From assembly GCF_018131225.1 (NCBI RefSeq), contig NZ_JAFCMM010000003.1, forward strand, positions 322,001-386,000: 64,000 nt of DNA, written 5' to 3'. The notes beneath the pieces were generated by a model that did not search any database, was not told where the DNA came from, and saw nothing but the letters and a program-made list of their open reading frames with translations. This DNA comes from Bradyrhizobium sp. U87765 SZCCT0048 (GTDB lineage Bacteria > Pseudomonadota > Alphaproteobacteria > Rhizobiales > Xanthobacteraceae). Of the stretch, positions 26,231 to 34,977 are shown piece after piece; position 1 is the first letter of the stretch; each line of letters starts with the position of its first letter. The position numbers were made by a program, and so were the translations under genes.

Positions 26231-27895
26231 CTAGTGCAGCACCATCGCGCTGAACGGGTGCACATAGGCCTGCAGCATCACGAACAGGCCGACCAGACAG
26301 GCCAGCACAATCGAGTGCCAGAACACGAAGCGCAGGATCGTGCCTTCATGCCCGAACCAGTTGGTCGCCGTGGAGGCCACGACGATCGACTGCGCATCGA
26401 TCATCTTGCCCATTACGCCGCCCGAGGAGTTCGCCGCGCCCATCAGGATCGGCGACAAACCGAGCTGCTCGGAGGTGATCTTCTGCAGGTTGCCGAACAG
26501 GATGTTCGACGACGTGTCCGATCCGGTCAGCGCGACGCCGAGCCAGCCGAGCAGCGTCCCGAAGAACGGATACAGCACGCCGGTGGCGGCAAACGCAAGG
26601 CCGAGCGTGGCGTCGAGACCGGACAGCCGCGTCAGCGTGCCGATCGCCAGCATCGCCGAGATGGTGATCAGCGAATAGGCGCAGAGCTTGATGGTGCGGC
26701 CGTAGATTCCGGCCATCCTGCCCGGCGACAGCCCCATGATCAGCCCGGAGATGATCGCCGCGATCAGCATGCCCGTTCCGGTGAACGACAGGTACTGAAA
26801 CGCGAACACGGCCCCTTCCGGCGTAGGCTTGGCGGCGACGGGAGCGACCTTGCGGATCAGGTTGTGCAGATCGGGAACCGGATAGTTCCAGGTGAAAATC
26901 GGGTTCACGGCGTTTTTGAACCAGCCGGTGCCCCAGATCAGCAGGATGATGCACAGGATGATCCACGGCAGCAGCGCGCCCCACAGCTCACTCTGCGTCA
27001 GCGGCGTGGTGTCGATGGTCTTGGCAGGCGGCGCGGTGGCGGCGGAGTCGTCACGGCCGCGCAGCGCCGGCGACAGCCACAGCTGCCGGGGTTGCCAGAT
27101 CTTCAGGAAGCCGATCAGGCACCCCATCGAGATCAGCGAGGCGCCGATGTCGACGATCCACGGATTAATGTAGTTCGAGATCACGAACTGCGGGATTGCG
27201 AAGGACACGCCGGTGACCAGGATCGCCGGCCACACCTCCTTCATGCCCTTCCAGCCGGCGAACGCCCATACCACCCAGAACGGCACGATCAGCGAGAACA
27301 CCGGCAGTTGCCGGCCGACCATGGCGCCGAGGATGTAGGGATCGAGCCCGGTGACCGAGGCGAGGCCCTGGATGGGCGTGCCGAGCGCGCCGTAGGCGAC
27401 CGGCGCGGTGTTGGCGATCAGCGACAGGCCTGAGGCCGCGAGCGGCGAGAAGCCGAGGCCGATCAGGATCGCGCCGGTGATCGCCACCGGGGTGCCGAAG
27501 CCCGACGCGCCCTCGAAGAACGCGCCAAACGAGAACGCGATCAGCAGCAGTTGCAGCCGGCGGTCCGGCGTGACGCCGCCGACGGCGCGCTTGAGCGCCT
27601 CGAAGCGGCCGGTGGCCAGCGTGAGCTGGTACATGAAGATCACGTTCAGCACGATCCAGCCGATCGGGAAGAAGCCGCTGACCGCACCGAGGATCGAGGC
27701 GCGGATCGACAGGCCCGCAGGCATCGTGAAGATCAGGATCGCCACCAGGTTGGCGACGACGAGGGCGATGATCGCCGCGAAGTGAGCCTTGACCTTGTTG
27801 GTCGCGATCAGGAGCAGAAGCGTGACGACCGGGATGGCCGCCGCGATGGTCGACAACACCTTGCTGTGAAGCGGATCATAGATCTGGTCCCACAT
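26231..27895 (-). CDS. lldP: LctP-family L-lactate/glycolate permease
   Basis: 554 residues with about 13 hydrophobic helices. Family signatures are FSFGAFFEGASGFGTPVAITGAI, ANTAPVAYGALGTPIQGLA and GVALTGSDTSSNILFGNLQK. LctP proteins carry L-lactate, D-lactate or glycolate inward with protons. The window also holds glcDEF (glycolate oxidase) 6 kb away, so glycolate is a plausible substrate. It is divergent from the ABC importer at 28204, and the shared 308-bp region holds a nested palindrome typical of a GntR/FadR-class operator. The symbol is by family; LldP versus GlcA cannot be told from sequence alone. Confidence 0.88.
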   Translation of the reverse strand: MWDQIYDPLHSKVLSTIAAAIPVVTLLLLIATNKVKAHFAAIIALVVANLVAILIFTMPAGLSIRASILGAVSGFFPIGWIVLNVIFMYQLTLATGRFEALKRAVGGVTPDRRLQLLLIAFSFGAFFEGASGFGTPVAITGAILIGLGFSPLAASGLSLIANTAPVAYGALGTPIQGLASVTGLDPYILGAMVGRQLPVFSLIVPFWVVWAFAGWKGMKEVWPAILVTGVSFAIPQFVISNYINPWIVDIGASLISMGCLIGFLKIWQPRQLWLSPALRGRDDSAATAPPAKTIDTTPLTQSELWGALLPWIILCIILLIWGTGWFKNAVNPIFTWNYPVPDLHNLIRKVAPVAAKPTPEGAVFAFQYLSFTGTGMLIAAIISGLIMGLSPGRMAGIYGRTIKLCAYSLITISAMLAIGTLTRLSGLDATLGLAFAATGVLYPFFGTLLGWLGVALTGSDTSSNILFGNLQKITSEQLGLSPILMGAANSSGGVMGKMIDAQSIVVASTATNWFGHEGTILRFVFWHSIVLACLVGLFVMLQAYVHPFSAMVLH

Positions 27896-28203
27896 GACGT
27901 TTTCTCCCCACGGTCTTTTGATTCGCTCGCCAGCCTCGGCTGGCCGAACGTCTTTGGGGCGATGCGGGAATCAGGCAGTCGGGCGCCGGCAGGCCTTCAC
28001 CGTCGTGAGAAGGTTCTTCTTGCCAACAACGAAGCCCCTTTGATCTTGATGTCTCGCTCCCCAGCCGTGCCGGCATGCTAGGGTCGGAATGAAGGTTTGG
28101 ACAAGCTGTTGTATACCACGTCACATGCGACTTTAGTCGCATTTGTGGTAATTCCAATGTTGCATCAGGGCGTTACCGCCCTCCCTCCAGGAGAATCCCG
28201 TCT
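27896..28203. other. Divergent promoter region, permease and ABC importer
   Basis: 308 bp with no gene. It contains the nested palindrome at 28114-28150 (listed separately). The remainder is AT-richer than the flanking genes and has room for two divergent promoters. Confidence 0.6.
28114..28150. promoter_or_regulatory. Nested palindromic operator
   Basis: An inner perfect repeat ATGCGACT-TT-AGTCGCAT (28125-28142) is flanked by TACCAC (28114-28119) and GTGGTA (28145-28150). The outer arms are spaced unequally (5 and 2 bases). It lies 54 bp before the ABC importer start and 218 bp before the permease start. The layout suits a dimeric regulator, possibly of the GntR/FadR class often linked to lactate and glycolate genes. 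Confidence 0.6.
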
Positions 28204-29949
28204 GTGAACAGCCTCCGCTCGACGCTCGCGGCCATCTGGCGCATTTCGAGTCCGTACTTCCGTTCCGAGGACAAATGGGCCGGCTGCGGGCTGCTCCTGG
28301 CCGTGGTGCTGATCGAACTCGGCACCGTGGTCATCGACGTGCTGCTCAACCAGTGGCGCAACCGATTCTATAACGCGCTGCAGGAGCGCAACTGGGATAC
28401 CTTCACCTATGAGCTGATCTACTTCAGCGTGGTGGTGACCGTGTTCATCGCGATCGCAGTGTACCAGCTCTACCTCAACCAGTGGCTGCAGATCCGCTGG
28501 CGCAAGTGGATGACCGAGCACTATCTCGCCGACTGGCTCAACGACGCCGTGCACTATCGCATGCAGCTGCAGGGCGACGCCGCCGACAACCCCGACCAGC
28601 GCATCACCGATGACGTCAAGCTGTTCGTCGACCGTACGTTGGGGATCGGGCTCGGCCTGCTCAATTCGGTGGTGACGCTGGTCTCGTTCGTGGTGATCCT
28701 GTGGGGCCTGTCGGAGGCCGCGCCGCTGCACCTGTTCGGCAGCGCGCTGCCGATCCCAGGGTATCTCGTGTGGTTTGCGCTGATCTACTCGATCATCGGC
28801 ACCTGGCTGACCCATGTGGTCGGCTGGCCGCTGGTCGGCCTCGACTTCCGCCAGCAGCAGTACGAAGCCGACTTCCGCTTCAACCTCGTGCGGGTTCGTG
28901 AAAACGCCGAACAGATCGCACTGCTCAAGGGCGAGCCGGCCGAGCGCGGACGCTTGCTGGGCCGCTTCGGCAACGTCGTCGACAACTGGCTCGGCATCAT
29001 GAACCGCACCAAGAAGATCACGGCGTTCACCGCGAGCTATTCGCAGGCGAGCGTCATCGTGCCTTATGTCCTGGTGGCGCCTGCGTACTTCGCCGGAAAG
29101 ACCCAGCTTGGCGGCATGATGCAGGCGGCTTCGGCCTTCGGCAGCGTGCAGGGCGCGCTGTCGTTCTTCGTCACGGCCTATCGTTCACTCGCCGAATGGC
29201 AGGCGGTCATCAATCGTCTCGAGGGCTTCACCCGTGCCGTGGACGCGGCCAGGCGCACCTCGTTCACCGGCGACCACATCTCGGTCGCGGCCAGCAAGTC
29301 CGGTTCTGTCGGCCTCGACGATGTCCTGGTGAGCCTGCCCGACGCGCGACCGCTGCTGTCCGCTGAAGCCTTCCATATCCGTCCGGGCGAGCGCGTGCTG
29401 GTGAGCGGCCCGTCAGGCGCGGGCAAGTCGACGCTGTTCCGCGCCGTCGCCGGCATCTGGCCGTTTGGCCGCGGCACGATCGCGGTGCCGGCCGGCGCGA
29501 GGCTGATGACGCTGCCGCAACGCCCTTACTTCCCGGTCGATTCCCTGCATGCCGCTCTGGCCTACCCGTCCGCACCGGACGCCTTCCCGCGACCCCGGCT
29601 GCAGGAGGTGCTCATCGATGTCGGACTGCCGGAGCTGACGGCACGGCTCGACGAAGAGGCCCACTGGAACCGGATGCTCTCGCTCGGCGAGCAGCAGCGG
29701 CTCGGCATCGCGCGAGCCCTGCTGGAGAAGCCAGACTACCTGTTCCTCGACGAGGCCACCGCTTCGCTCGACGAGCCCTCGGAGGCCGCGCTCTATCGTT
29801 TGCTGCAGGAGAAGCTGCCGCAGACGACCGTGATCTCGATCGGCCACCGCGCCACCCTCGAGGCATTCCACACCCGCAAGGTCAGCCTCGGCAAGGCCGA
29901 CGGCCATTTCACGCTGCGGGGCAACGCAGAAGAGACGGCAAGCGCCTAG
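28204..29949 (+). CDS. BacA/SbmA-like ABC importer with fused ATPase (BclA type)
   Basis: 581 residues. The N-terminal SbmA/BacA-like membrane domain (about 1-340) has LNQWRNRFYNALQERNWDTF, LQIRWRKWMTEHYLADWL and DNPDQRITDDVKLF. A C-terminal ATPase follows: Walker A SGPSGAGKST, signature LSLGEQQRLGIARALL, Walker B YLFLDEATASLDEP. Proteins of this build import peptides (NCR peptides for BclA of Bradyrhizobium), bleomycin, or cobalamin. The start is GTG with AGGAGA eight bases upstream. Its stop overlaps that of the convergent CLC gene by 4 bp. Upstream is the nested palindrome shared with the permease. Confidence 0.85.
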   Translation: MNSLRSTLAAIWRISSPYFRSEDKWAGCGLLLAVVLIELGTVVIDVLLNQWRNRFYNALQERNWDTFTYELIYFSVVVTVFIAIAVYQLYLNQWLQIRWRKWMTEHYLADWLNDAVHYRMQLQGDAADNPDQRITDDVKLFVDRTLGIGLGLLNSVVTLVSFVVILWGLSEAAPLHLFGSALPIPGYLVWFALIYSIIGTWLTHVVGWPLVGLDFRQQQYEADFRFNLVRVRENAEQIALLKGEPAERGRLLGRFGNVVDNWLGIMNRTKKITAFTASYSQASVIVPYVLVAPAYFAGKTQLGGMMQAASAFGSVQGALSFFVTAYRSLAEWQAVINRLEGFTRAVDAARRTSFTGDHISVAASKSGSVGLDDVLVSLPDARPLLSAEAFHIRPGERVLVSGPSGAGKSTLFRAVAGIWPFGRGTIAVPAGARLMTLPQRPYFPVDSLHAALAYPSAPDAFPRPRLQEVLIDVGLPELTARLDEEAHWNRMLSLGEQQRLGIARALLEKPDYLFLDEATASLDEPSEAALYRLLQEKLPQTTVISIGHRATLEAFHTRKVSLGKADGHFTLRGNAEETASA

Positions 29950-31325
29950 CCTGCCGTCCCGGCCGGCGGACTTTCGCGCCCGGCCGGCACGGCAGGATCA
30001 TCCGCTTGCGACGGGGGCCGCTCACGCGGCTCCCGTCCGGCGCGCATGATGACCTTGGCCAGCGCGTGATACAGCCCCTCCCGCACCACCATCCTGGAGG
30101 TCGCGTTGGCGATCAGCGCGGCGGCCATCAACGGGATGACCATGGCATGATCGTTGGTCATCTCCGAGGTGATGACGAATGACGTGATCGGCGCCTGCAC
30201 GACCCCCGTGAGGTAGGAGACCATGCCGATCAGCACCAGCGCCCCGATCGGCACTTCCCTGAACAGCAGACTGAGATCGGACGCGAGACCGGCGCCGATC
30301 GCCAGCGACGGCGCGAAGATGCCGCCGGGAATGCCGCTGATCGACGACAGCAGCGTGGCGGCGAATTTCCAAGGACCGAAGCTGTAGTCGACGCCGCCCG
30401 TGCCATGGATGATGGCGCGGGCCTGCTCATAACCGGTGCCGTAGACATGATCGTGGCTGACGAGGCCGCACAGGGCAACGCCCAGGCCACACAACATGGC
30501 GAAGATGACCGGATGGCGCTTGATCGTCGCCCCCGCCATGCCGGGCAGGCCGCGGGCGAACAGCAACAGGATGCGGCTGAACAGGCCACCCGCGAGCCCG
30601 CATAGCGCCGCACACACCGGCACCACGACCCAGGCACGCCCGAACGGCAGCACCGCCGCCGTCGAGCCGAAATAGTCGTAGTCGCCGACGATGGCGAGCG
30701 AAGTCAGGCCGGCAGCGATCACCGCGCCGATGATCAGGCCGCTGGTGCGCATCTCGAACGAGCGGCTGAGTTCCTCGATGCCGAACACGATGCCGGCGAG
30801 CGGCGTGTTGAAGGCCGCGGCGACCCCGGCTGCCGCCCCCGCCAGCAGGAAGCCCGGCTGGCGAAACGGAGCAAAACGGCCGATCGCGAACATGATCGCA
30901 CCACCGACCTGGACTGTCGGCCCCTCGCGCCCGATCGAGGCGCCGCACAGCAGCCCGACCGTCATCACCACGATCTTGCCGACCGCCACCCGCAACGACA
31001 CCAGCGGGGCACGCGCCTGCTGATCGTGGAGATGGAGAGCCGCGATCACCTGCGGGATGCCGCTGCCCTGGGAGTTCGGAAACACCTTGATCGCCAGCAG
31101 CAGCGCGAGGCCGAAACCGAGCGGCGTCACCACGACGGCGAGATAGGGCGAAACCGCGAGCAGCCGGCCGAATGCGAGCTGAGCATGGTCGGCGAGGGTC
31201 GCCATCAGGATCGCCGCGAGACCGACGGCGATGCCGCCGAGCAGGAATAGCACGCGCCTGCGCCAGCGCTTCATCGCGATCCTGGACCGCACGTTCCAAT
31301 GGGCGGCGTAACGGCTGGCTTTCAT
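29946..31325 (-). CDS. CLC-family chloride/proton antiporter
   Basis: 459 residues, about ten membrane helices. The selectivity-filter elements are present: GSGIPQV, GREGPTVQ (the gating glutamate) and GIPGGIFAPSLAIGAG. FGIEEL keeps the glutamate pair that in E. coli ClC marks proton-coupled exchange, so an antiporter is more likely than a channel. The C terminus is a short charged tail without CBS domains. It could serve acid resistance or ion balance. It converges on the BclA-like gene and overlaps it by 4 bp. A later ATG (MKRWRRRV) could be the true start. Confidence 0.88.
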   Translation of the reverse strand: MKASRYAAHWNVRSRIAMKRWRRRVLFLLGGIAVGLAAILMATLADHAQLAFGRLLAVSPYLAVVVTPLGFGLALLLAIKVFPNSQGSGIPQVIAALHLHDQQARAPLVSLRVAVGKIVVMTVGLLCGASIGREGPTVQVGGAIMFAIGRFAPFRQPGFLLAGAAAGVAAAFNTPLAGIVFGIEELSRSFEMRTSGLIIGAVIAAGLTSLAIVGDYDYFGSTAAVLPFGRAWVVVPVCAALCGLAGGLFSRILLLFARGLPGMAGATIKRHPVIFAMLCGLGVALCGLVSHDHVYGTGYEQARAIIHGTGGVDYSFGPWKFAATLLSSISGIPGGIFAPSLAIGAGLASDLSLLFREVPIGALVLIGMVSYLTGVVQAPITSFVITSEMTNDHAMVIPLMAAALIANATSRMVVREGLYHALAKVIMRAGREPRERPPSQADDPAVPAGRESPPAGTAG

Positions 31326-31503
31326 GATTGATGCAGGCTCCCGGCTGTGCCGAACGCCCGTCTGGCGAGACCTCGGCCGGGCAGGCGGCGCAGCCGGCCC
31401 GTGATTCCGCCGGGCGCGCCCCTGCCGGCCCCAATCTCTGAACGGCGCCGGCTTTCAGGAGCTGTCGCGTTGATAACGAGAACCGGCGGAGGGCGCAAAC
31501 AAA

Positions 31504-31533
31504 AGGGGGCGGCAGATCGCTCTGCCACCCCCT
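31504..31533 (-). terminator. Intrinsic terminator of the TorF-like porin gene
   Basis: Stem AGGGGGCGGCAGA / TCTGCCACCCCCT with one mismatch and a short loop, followed on the minus strand by TTTTGTTTG, 28 bp after the porin stop. Confidence 0.8.
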
Positions 31534-31561
31534 TCGGGTCCTTGGGCTGTCCTGAAGACGA

Positions 31562-32542
31562 TTACTTCAGATTGGTCATCGCCGTCAGGTCGGCCGACAG
31601 CTTCGCGATGAAGGTCGAGCCGCACCAGTTGGTGCCTGCGCCACCCGGGTTGATCGCGGTGACGTTGGTCGTGCCGCTGGCGTTGAAGGCGCTGGTGAAG
31701 GCGTTGCAGTTACCCTTGTTCAGGTCGGTGTCCGAGTAGCGAAGGTCGAGCGTGAACACCTTGTAGGTGAAGCCGATGCCGATGTTCCAGGTGTTGTAGT
31801 CGGCATACTTGATGCCCGGGCCGAATGGCGGGGTCAGCGAATAGAACGAGTCGGTGGTGCCGAGCCACTGACGGCCGAACTCACCCGACACATAGGCGCC
31901 AATGCCGCTGGAGCCGAACCAGGTGGTCGGCGCGATCGCCTTGCCCGTGATCGAGGCGTAGGTGCCGTCGGCGCCCGAGTTCAGGAACGACGGGGTGTAG
32001 AACACGTTGCCGCCGAGCGAGAAGTTGTCGTTGATGGTCCAGGTGACCTTGGCGTAGCCCTCGTAGAAGCTGACGTCCTTCTTCATGACGTTGCCATTGG
32101 GCAGCACCTCGGCGCCGACCGGGCAGACCACGGCACCGATGCAGCTGCCGCCCGGATACAGGTAGCCCCACACGCCGAAGTCGAAGGCGAATGCACCGAA
32201 GGTCGGGCGGATACCGCCGTAGATGTCGACCTCAGCCGCGGCGCGGTTGGCGAACGAGATGCTCTCGAACGAGGTGCCGACATAAAGCTGCAGGTTGGGG
32301 TTGATGTTGTAGCGCGGCTCGAAATAGGCCGCCACCGACGGCTTGTGGTTCGACTGGGTGACGCCACGGAACACGTAGTCGCTCATGATGGCCGAGCCGA
32401 ACGCGATATCCCAGGGCGACACTTCCGGCGCCGGCGGCGCCTTGGTGTACACCTTCGCCGGCAGATCCGCCGCCGAGGCGGCTCCCGCTCCGATGCCCAT
32501 CGCCAGCACCGCTGCTGCGACCGACCAACCCCACTTCTTCAT
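31562..32542 (-). CDS. TorF-family putative outer-membrane porin
   Basis: 326 residues. A signal peptide (WSVAAAVLAMGIGAGAASA) is followed by ADLPAKVYTKAPP, a sequence very typical of rhizobial surface barrels, and by the family signature FGSAIMSDYVFRGVTQSN. The rest is amphipathic strands (QLYVGTSFESISFANRAAAE, YEGYAKVTWTINDNFSLGGN, YNTWNIGIGFTYKVFTLDLR). The start MKKWGW at 32542 has GGGGAT upstream. Two palindromes lie in the promoter region. The transported solute is unknown; TorF itself was named for a torA neighbourhood, which is not present here. Confidence 0.83.
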   Translation of the reverse strand: MKKWGWSVAAAVLAMGIGAGAASAADLPAKVYTKAPPAPEVSPWDIAFGSAIMSDYVFRGVTQSNHKPSVAAYFEPRYNINPNLQLYVGTSFESISFANRAAAEVDIYGGIRPTFGAFAFDFGVWGYLYPGGSCIGAVVCPVGAEVLPNGNVMKKDVSFYEGYAKVTWTINDNFSLGGNVFYTPSFLNSGADGTYASITGKAIAPTTWFGSSGIGAYVSGEFGRQWLGTTDSFYSLTPPFGPGIKYADYNTWNIGIGFTYKVFTLDLRYSDTDLNKGNCNAFTSAFNASGTTNVTAINPGGAGTNWCGSTFIAKLSADLTAMTNLK

Positions 32543-32607
32543 GACGATCCCCATCACCGTTGATACTTCAGCCTCATTGCCGAGCGCCCGTTACGGGCAA
32601 GGGACAT

Positions 32608-32639
32608 TGGCGACTGATGGAAACTGTTTCCGTTCGCCA
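32608..32639. promoter_or_regulatory. Nested palindrome upstream of the porin
   Basis: Outer arms TGGCGA (32608-32613) and TCGCCA (32634-32639) enclose inner arms GGAAA (32619-32623) and TTTCC (32627-32631) around CTG. It lies 66-97 bp upstream of the porin start, a good place for a regulator site. Confidence 0.5.
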
Positions 32640-32901
32640 CAATCGCGGAAATCCAGCGAAATCGTGAAGCAAAAATGGCAAGCATCTGCCGCCTTTTTGG
32701 GCGTTTTCGCTTTACAACGATGAGTTGTCGACGAGTGTTGCATCTCCAACACAGGTTTTAGGACCGCTTTCCGCTGTGCCATCGTCCGGGCCGGCGCCAT
32801 GTCCTCGCCCGCGATGAACCGCAGCTGCGCTGGAATGCCCTTCCGCCGAATCAATCGCCTGCTGTCTGCCGCCGCACCCCGCGGCCCTCAGCCTGGAAAG
32901 G

Positions 32902-32932
32902 CGAAGGCCGCGGCGGGACCGCCACGGCCTTC
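32902..32932 (-). terminator. Possible terminator of the histone-like gene
   Basis: Stem CGAAGGCCG-GGCGG / CGCC-CGGCCTTCG with bulges, 68 bp downstream of the gene. The T-tract on the minus strand is poor, so termination is uncertain. Confidence 0.4.
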
Positions 32933-32999
32933 GGGATCGATGGATGCGATGCGGCGAAACCGCCACCGGTCGAGGACCGGCGGCCATGTCGCGGGAAAG

Positions 33000-33386
33000 C
33001 TAGTTGTGCTCGCCTTCGGAGTGCTCGGCCGGCGGAGCTCCCCAGCCACCGGACTGAACCGGCGTCAGGGCTGCATCGGGCTCGGCATGGACAGCCGGCT
33101 CGGCTTCGACGGGAGGAGCAGCGGCCTTGCGTCTGGCGGGCGCTTTCCTGGCGGCCTTCTTCGGCGCGGCCTTTTTGGCGGCTGCTTTCGGGGCCGTCTT
33201 GGCTGTTTTCTTCGCGGCCTTCTTGGCAGCTTTCTTGGCGCTCTTCTTGGCGGCCTTTTTTGCCGGGGCCTTCTTGGCCTTCTTCGCCGCCTTCTTGGCG
33301 GACTTCTTCGCTGCCTTCTTGGCAGCCTTCTTCACGAGTTTCTTCGCCTTTTTCGCCTTCGCCTTTTTCTTCTTCGCCTTCGCCAT
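33000..33386 (-). CDS. Lys/Ala-rich histone-H1-like protein
   Basis: 128 residues. Residues 2-90 are built from tandem KKAAKKSAKKAAKK-like blocks, like eukaryotic H1 tails and the bacterial AlgP/HctB-type proteins. The last third loses lysine and becomes Pro/Glu/Ala-rich, ending GGWGAPPAEHSEGEHN. A strongly basic, unstructured tail should bind DNA and affect nucleoid packing, but no fold can be seen. Two adjacent ATG codons exist; the second (33386) has AGGAGG at six bases, better than the first at three. Single gene with its own promoter region. The repeats make length variation between strains likely. Confidence 0.82.
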   Translation of the reverse strand: MAKAKKKKAKAKKAKKLVKKAAKKAAKKSAKKAAKKAKKAPAKKAAKKSAKKAAKKAAKKTAKTAPKAAAKKAAPKKAARKAPARRKAAAPPVEAEPAVHAEPDAALTPVQSGGWGAPPAEHSEGEHN

Positions 33387-33660
33387 CATGGTCCTCCTGT
33401 TGCCGCGATCGAAGTCAGATTTCGGGACGTTTGAATTCGAGAAGCCGGATACCGAAATGCCGGAGATCGCGTGTGGTGAAATCTGCCGGTCCGTGCTCCG
33501 GCGCGGTCCGCCCCTGCGGCGCCGCATCTTGCCGGCCGCCCCGAGGCCGGTTTCCCATCGGCTGCAGCCGACCGATCTGCTCTCTGCCTGCCGTCATCCG
33601 CTGCAGGTCTCTCGCCAGCTCACCCGAGGCCGCGCTACGCGTAGCCTCGGCTCATGTCCC

Positions 33661-34977
33661 TCAGTTCAACCGGGGACGGGGACCACCCGTCGCCCAGTCA
33701 AGCAACTCGATGGTGTGGACGACCGGAACAGATGTCCCCCCGGCGATCTGCACCATGCATCCGATATTGCCGGCGGCGATCACATCAGGCTTCACGGCTG
33801 CGATGTTGGCGACCTTGCGGTCACGCAGTCTGTTCGCAATGCCGGGTTGAAGGATGTTGTACGTCCCCGCCGAACCGCAACACAGATGACTCTCTGCGAT
33901 ATCTTTCACCACGAATCCGCTCTTGGAAAGCAATTCTTTTGGAAGCTGCGTGATTTTCTGTCCGTGCTGGAGCGAACACGCGGAGTGATAGGCGACGACA
34001 AGATCACTCCGCTCGCGTGGCCACGCCACGTCGATGCCAGCGATGTATTCGGTGACATCCACAGCGAGCGCGGCGACACGCGCAGCCTTGGCGGCGTAGG
34101 TTTTGTCCTCCCGCAGCATGTACCCGTAGTCCTTGATCGTCGTGCCACAGCCCGAGGTCGTAACAAGAATGGCGTCCAGCCCCGACCGCGCGCGCTCCGC
34201 ATCCCACACATCGACGTTGTGCCGTGCGCGCGCCAACGCGTCGTGATCCCGCCCCATGTGATGCGTCAGCGAGCCGCAGCATTGCTCGTCGGCGACCAGC
34301 ACGACCTCGATTCCCTGGCGTGTGAGCATGCGGATTGCCGCCGCATTGATGCCCGGCGACAGCACCTGCTGGGCGCAGCCCTGCAGCAGCGCGACCCGCC
34401 CGCGCCTTGTCCCCTGCGCCGGAAACACGGTGCCGGGGGCAGCGCCGCGCGGTGGCAGGGCGGCCGGGGCCAGCGAGAGCATCGCCTTGATCCGGCTCAG
34501 GAAAGTCGGGTTCGCCGGATCCGCTTGCGCGGTGCCGAGGAGCGCGGCGAACGGACGGCCGAGCCGTGCCAGCCTCATGCTGAGACGAAACAGCGCGGGC
34601 CGCGGCAGCACGTAGGCGAGCACGTCGCGCAGCAGCCGCTCGCTCCACGGCCGCGCATACTGCTCCTCGACACGCACCCGCGCCTGATCGACGAGGTGCA
34701 TGTAGTGGACGCCGGACGGACAGGTGGTCATGCAGGCAAGGCACGACAGGCAGCGGTCGATGTGCTTGGCGACCTCCTGCGTTGGCGCCTTGTCCTGTTC
34801 GAGCATCTCCTTGATCAGGTAGATGCGGCCACGCGGGCTGTCGAGTTCATCCCCCAGCAGCACGTAGGTCGGGCAGGTCGCAGTGCAGAAGCCGCAGTGC
34901 ACACAGGCCCGCAGGATCTTGTCCGCTTCGGCGATATCGGGATCGGCAAGCTGGGCCAGCGAAAATTCAGTTCTCAT
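33661..34977 (-). CDS. glcF: Glycolate oxidase iron-sulfur subunit
   Basis: 438 residues. Two 4Fe-4S clusters are encoded near the N terminus (CVHCGFCTATCP and CLSCLACMTTCP) and two CCG domains follow (ADEQCCGSLTHHMG and ESHLCCGSAGTYNI). GlcF passes electrons from the FAD subunits to the quinone pool at the membrane. It overlaps glcE by one base, so the three subunits are translated together in the order D, E, F. No anomaly in the motifs. Confidence 0.95.
   Translation of the reverse strand: MRTEFSLAQLADPDIAEADKILRACVHCGFCTATCPTYVLLGDELDSPRGRIYLIKEMLEQDKAPTQEVAKHIDRCLSCLACMTTCPSGVHYMHLVDQARVRVEEQYARPWSERLLRDVLAYVLPRPALFRLSMRLARLGRPFAALLGTAQADPANPTFLSRIKAMLSLAPAALPPRGAAPGTVFPAQGTRRGRVALLQGCAQQVLSPGINAAAIRMLTRQGIEVVLVADEQCCGSLTHHMGRDHDALARARHNVDVWDAERARSGLDAILVTTSGCGTTIKDYGYMLREDKTYAAKAARVAALAVDVTEYIAGIDVAWPRERSDLVVAYHSACSLQHGQKITQLPKELLSKSGFVVKDIAESHLCCGSAGTYNILQPGIANRLRDRKVANIAAVKPDVIAAGNIGCMVQIAGGTSVPVVHTIELLDWATGGPRPRLN

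Larger units (their letters stand above)
32543..32999. other. Intergenic region, porin promoter and downstream hairpin
   Basis: 457 bp with no supported gene. It holds two palindromes upstream of the porin (GCCCG-TTA-CGGGC at about 32586-32598 and the nested one at 32608-32639), an AT-rich stretch around 32680-32720, and the hairpin at 32902-32932 behind the histone-like gene. Open frames of 87-112 codons here are compositionally unlike the neighbours. Confidence 0.5.

Noticed and set aside
32591..32854. An 87-codon minus-strand frame upstream of the porin
   Set aside because: It overlaps AT-rich promoter-like sequence and palindromes, and its residues show no recognisable pattern.
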